From JANRIZ01 sp033764445 (GTDB lineage: Bacteria; Verrucomicrobiota; Verrucomicrobiia; JAWXBN01): a stretch of DNA of 7,947 bases. The first letter of the stretch is position 1. Each line of letters starts with the position of its first letter. The position numbers were made by a program, and so were the translations under genes. Positions 6,269 through 7,947 of the stretch are shown here, piece by piece. The stretch spans positions 1-7,947 of the forward strand of contig JANRIZ010000144.1 of the NCBI GenBank assembly GCA_033764445.1, written 5' to 3'. The notes beneath the pieces were generated by a model, which worked only from the letters and a program-made list of their open reading frames with translations, was not told where the DNA came from and searched no databases.

Positions 6269-6272
6269 GGAG
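6269..6272 (+). promoter_or_regulatory. Ribosome binding site of the yceI gene
   Basis: GGAG lies six bases before the ATG at 6279. Together with the signal peptide that begins there, it fixes the start of yceI and rules out the longer open frame beginning at 6156. Confidence 0.65.
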
Positions 6273-6278
6273 AACCCG

Positions 6279-6866
6279 ATGAGAAAAATCCCATTCCTGC
6301 CAGTCTGTGCGGCCATGCTCCTGACCCTCCCGACATTCGGGGCTGTGGAAAGTTATGAGATTGATCCGGCCCATTCGAGTGTTGGTTTCAAAATCCGGCA
6401 TCTGATGTCCAAGGTGCCGGGAAAGTTCAACGATTTTTCCGGCAAGCTGGTTCTGGATCCGGAGAAGCCGGAAGCCTCTTCCGTGGAGGCGACCATTCAG
6501 GTCAAGAGCATCGATACCGCCAATGCCGACCGCGACAAACATCTGAGAGCGGAGGATTTTTTCGACGTCGCGAAATTTCCCGTGATGACCTTCAAAAGCA
6601 AAAAGGTCGTCAGGACCGGTCCCGAATCCGCCGATGTGACCGGCGACCTGACCCTGCGGGGGGTGACCAGGGAGGTGACGTTGAAGGTTCAGAAAACCGG
6701 CCAGGGCAAGGACCCATGGGGGAACATCCGCACGGGCTGGGAGGCCACGGCAGTCATCAACCGTCTGGATTACGGGGTCAAATACAACAAGCTGGTTGAA
6801 GGCAGCAACGTCCTGGGGGATGACGTGGAAATTTCCATCCTCATCGAGGCCATCCAGAAAAAATAG
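6279..6866 (+). CDS. Secreted YceI-family lipid-binding protein
   Basis: A 195-residue exported protein. Residues 1-22 form a signal peptide: MRK, a hydrophobic core PFLPVCAAMLLTLPTF, and a probable signal peptidase I site after FGA. The mature part is a YceI domain, a lipocalin-like beta-barrel; a structurally studied homologue binds polyisoprenoid. It starts with SYEIDPAHSSVGFKIRHLMS (25-44). The ADRDKHLRAEDFFDVAKFP stretch (83-101) and GDLTLRGVTREVTL (122-135) are the family hallmarks. DDVEISILIEA ends the barrel. No lipobox is present, so it should be soluble in the periplasm. Roles proposed for relatives include isoprenoid quinone transport or stress tolerance; none is demonstrated here. 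The gene follows the acetyltransferase by 70 bp. That gap contains CGGTT/AACCG (6219-6223 and 6236-6240) around a CCCGGG core, a weak hairpin. It converges on the second oxygenase with 26 bp between stops and no clear terminator. Confidence 0.93.
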   Translation: MRKIPFLPVCAAMLLTLPTFGAVESYEIDPAHSSVGFKIRHLMSKVPGKFNDFSGKLVLDPEKPEASSVEATIQVKSIDTANADRDKHLRAEDFFDVAKFPVMTFKSKKVVRTGPESADVTGDLTLRGVTREVTLKVQKTGQGKDPWGNIRTGWEATAVINRLDYGVKYNKLVEGSNVLGDDVEISILIEAIQKK

Positions 6867-6892
6867 CCCCATCCTCTTTGGCCCGGACCGCC

Positions 6893-7651
6893 TCAGACCC
6901 TGGCCCGCAGCATCGGACGGGACCAGGAAACGGGCATGGGGGCGGGTGTGGTTGGATCGGAATGGATCATCGTCCCGGGGGCCATGTAATGGATGGCGAA
7001 CGCGCGCCGCTGATGATCCGTTGAATTGGGCTGTGTATAGTGGAAGGTTTGGCAATGATGAAACATGCAGCCCCCCGCGGGCACATCGACCACCACCGCC
7101 CTGGACTCATCGACAGGGATTTGCAGCAGGGCATCGGATTCTGCCAACCCATGGCTGGCGGGCTTGAGGTGACTGCCCGGGATGACCTGCATGGCCCCGT
7201 TTTCCCTGAAGGCATCATCGAGGGTGATCCAGCAGGAAACAAGATTGGCGGGGCGGCATTTCCAATATCCGTTGTCCTGATGCCAGGGGACAGGCCCCCC
7301 CGTATGGGCGGGTTTGAAGAGGGCCTGGTCATGAAAGAGCATGATGTTGGGACCGATCAAATCCTCGACAATGTTCAGCAGTCTGGAATCGTAGAGCAAT
7401 TTGCGGAAATGGAGGCTGCGCTCACAGACATTCATGATCTGGAACATCTTCCTTGGGGCCTCCAGTTTGTGCTGGGAATCGCCCCCATTGTGAATGGCCA
7501 GATTCCGGAAGTCATTGGACTTTGACGCCTCATCAAAAACACGGTCATATTCATTCCTCAAAAGGGCCAGCTCCGCCTCCTCGAGAAACCGTCCATGACG
7601 AAGGTATCCGTGTTCATTGAAAAAATCGAGTTGTTCCTGGGTCAGTGTCAT
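6893..7651 (-). CDS. Second phytanoyl-CoA dioxygenase (PhyH) family oxygenase
   Basis: A 252-residue cytoplasmic Fe(II)/2-oxoglutarate oxygenase. Metal ligands are H124 and D126 in PWHQDNGYW, and H204 in QTFHYTQPN. R215 (or R216) in HQRRAFAIHYM is the expected 2-oxoglutarate arginine. The N-terminus LTQEQLDFFNEHGYLRHGRFL and the core LVSCWITLDDAFRENGAMQVIPGSH are classic for the family, closer to the Pfam consensus than the 1445 gene. The two proteins in this window share the family layout but little sequence elsewhere, so they are not a recent duplication. The ATG at 7649-7651 lacks a clear ribosome binding site. The gene converges on yceI and is divergent from tRNA-Leu across 207 bp containing an inverted repeat. 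The substrate is unknown; lack of a cognate regulator sets it apart from the first copy. Confidence 0.93.
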   Translation of the reverse strand: MTLTQEQLDFFNEHGYLRHGRFLEEAELALLRNEYDRVFDEASKSNDFRNLAIHNGGDSQHKLEAPRKMFQIMNVCERSLHFRKLLYDSRLLNIVEDLIGPNIMLFHDQALFKPAHTGGPVPWHQDNGYWKCRPANLVSCWITLDDAFRENGAMQVIPGSHLKPASHGLAESDALLQIPVDESRAVVVDVPAGGCMFHHCQTFHYTQPNSTDHQRRAFAIHYMAPGTMIHSDPTTPAPMPVSWSRPMLRARV

Positions 7652-7722
7652 GTGGTGGTTCCGTTTGGGGGTTAAGGATTGGCATGAGACTATCCCTTTT
7701 TGGGGAATGGCGCCATGGCAGG

Positions 7723-7749
7723 ACCGGAAATAGGCATATACTTTCCGGT
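7723..7749. promoter_or_regulatory. Perfect 8-bp inverted repeat between the second oxygenase and tRNA-Leu
   Basis: ACCGGAAA (7723-7730) and TTTCCGGT (7742-7749) are exact inverted copies separated by an A/T-rich 11-bp spacer. The spacer region includes TATACT (7737-7742), a possible -10 element on the plus strand, although no good -35 accompanies it. The dyad is about 70 bp upstream of the oxygenase start and 110 bp upstream of the tRNA. Its size and centre-to-centre spacing of 19 bp fit a dimeric repressor site, but its binder is unknown. Confidence 0.4.
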
Positions 7750-7811
7750 AATATCGGGCGGATTTTTGCGGTTGATCTTTCCTCCGATGTCCTGGAGCGG
7801 ATTATTTTACG

Positions 7812-7840
7812 TTGTGGGAAGTCTCGGCCCGCCGTATATA
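7812..7840 (+). promoter_or_regulatory. Probable tRNA-Leu promoter
   Basis: TTGTGG (7812-7817) and TATATA (7835-7840) are separated by an optimal 17 bp. TATAAA at 7837-7842 is an alternative -10 element. Transcription would start near 7847, giving a leader of about 12 bases before the tRNA, as is common for stable RNA genes. The -35 element matches only the TTG core well. Confidence 0.5.
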
Positions 7841-7858
7841 AACGGAACAATCTGCAGT

Positions 7859-7946
7859 GCCGATGTGGTGAAATGGCAGACACACAGGACTTAAAATCCT
7901 GAGGGCCGAAAGGTCCGTGCGGGTTCGAGTCCCGCCATCGGCACCA
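7859..7946 (+). tRNA. tRNA-Leu, anticodon UAA, with encoded CCA
   Basis: A complete class II cloverleaf decoding UUA and, by wobble, UUG. The acceptor stem GCCGATG (7859-7865) pairs with CATCGGC (7936-7942). The D stem is GTG/CAC. The anticodon stem CAGGA/TCCTG (7885-7889, 7897-7901) encloses CTTAAAA with TAA at 7892-7894. The long variable arm has stem GGGCC/GGTCC around GAAA. The T stem GCGGG/CCCGC holds the loop TTCGAGT. The discriminator A (7943) and CCA (7944-7946) are encoded. Short open frames reading through it, for example one ending MADTQDLKS, are spurious. No repeat of the tRNA 3' end and no integrase are visible. Confidence 0.98.
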
Positions 7947-7947
7947 A

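Noticed and set aside
6156..6278. N-terminal extension of the yceI frame from an upstream ATG
   Set aside because: It overlaps the end of the acetyltransferase gene and would bury the signal peptide inside the protein. A well-placed GGAG precedes the ATG at 6279.
6867..6892. Possible terminator between yceI and the second oxygenase
   Set aside because: No stem of useful length is present in the 26-bp gap; the A/T run at the end of yceI is not preceded by a hairpin on the minus strand.
7645..7902. Short open frames running through the tRNA-Leu gene
   Set aside because: The ending MADTQDLKS-type peptide is a familiar artefact of translating tRNA-Leu, and the frames have no ribosome binding site or homology I recognise.
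7859..7947. tRNA-Leu as an integration site for a mobile island
   Set aside because: There is no integrase gene and no duplicate of the tRNA 3' end in the window. Sequence beyond the right edge is not available, so an element there cannot be excluded.

Overview
The window reads as ordinary bacterial chromosome of about 58-62% GC over most of its length. The organism is probably a member of the Verrucomicrobiota or the wider PVC group. That placement is an inference from gene content: an AraC-type regulator divergent from a phytanoyl-CoA dioxygenase-like gene, a second such dioxygenase, a GYF_2-domain protein with a C-terminal membrane helix, a CBS/DRTGG-regulated family II pyrophosphatase, and few Shine-Dalgarno sites. 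No marker here settles the phylum. I see no transposase, integrase, CRISPR array or phage gene.

Layout. On the minus strand at the left edge is the start of lepA (elongation factor 4, cut by the window edge). Upstream of it, on the same strand, is an AraC-family regulator (440-1348). Divergent from the regulator is a PhyH-family Fe(II)/2-oxoglutarate oxygenase (1445-2233), followed by a GYF_2 protein with a proline/alanine-rich linker and a membrane tail (2337-3041). Converging on these from the right is a probable two-gene minus-strand operon: a CBS-DRTGG family II pyrophosphatase (3897-5573) and then proC (3059-3853). Divergent from the pyrophosphatase are a RimJ/RimL-like GNAT acetyltransferase (start 5657 or 5627, stop 6208) and a secreted YceI-family protein (6279-6866). 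Converging on yceI is a second PhyH-family oxygenase (6893-7651). A complete tRNA-Leu(UAA) lies at the right edge (7859-7946), divergent from that oxygenase.

How the genes relate. The clearest regulatory unit is the araC/phyH divergent pair, which shares a 96-bp intergenic region containing an inverted repeat just before the phyH ribosome binding site. The regulator has a sugar-sensing-type cupin domain, so it probably controls the oxygenase in response to a small ligand; neither ligand nor substrate can be read from the sequence. The pyrophosphatase and proC are housekeeping enzymes with no obvious metabolic link beyond likely co-transcription. The second oxygenase is only distantly similar to the first. 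A perfect 8-bp inverted repeat lies between it and the tRNA.

Nothing here is clearly a new system. The points most worth a second look are the araC/phyH control region, the GYF_2 membrane protein, the two operator-like dyads, a strong intergenic hairpin at 2254-2288, and the lower GC content of the lepA fragment.
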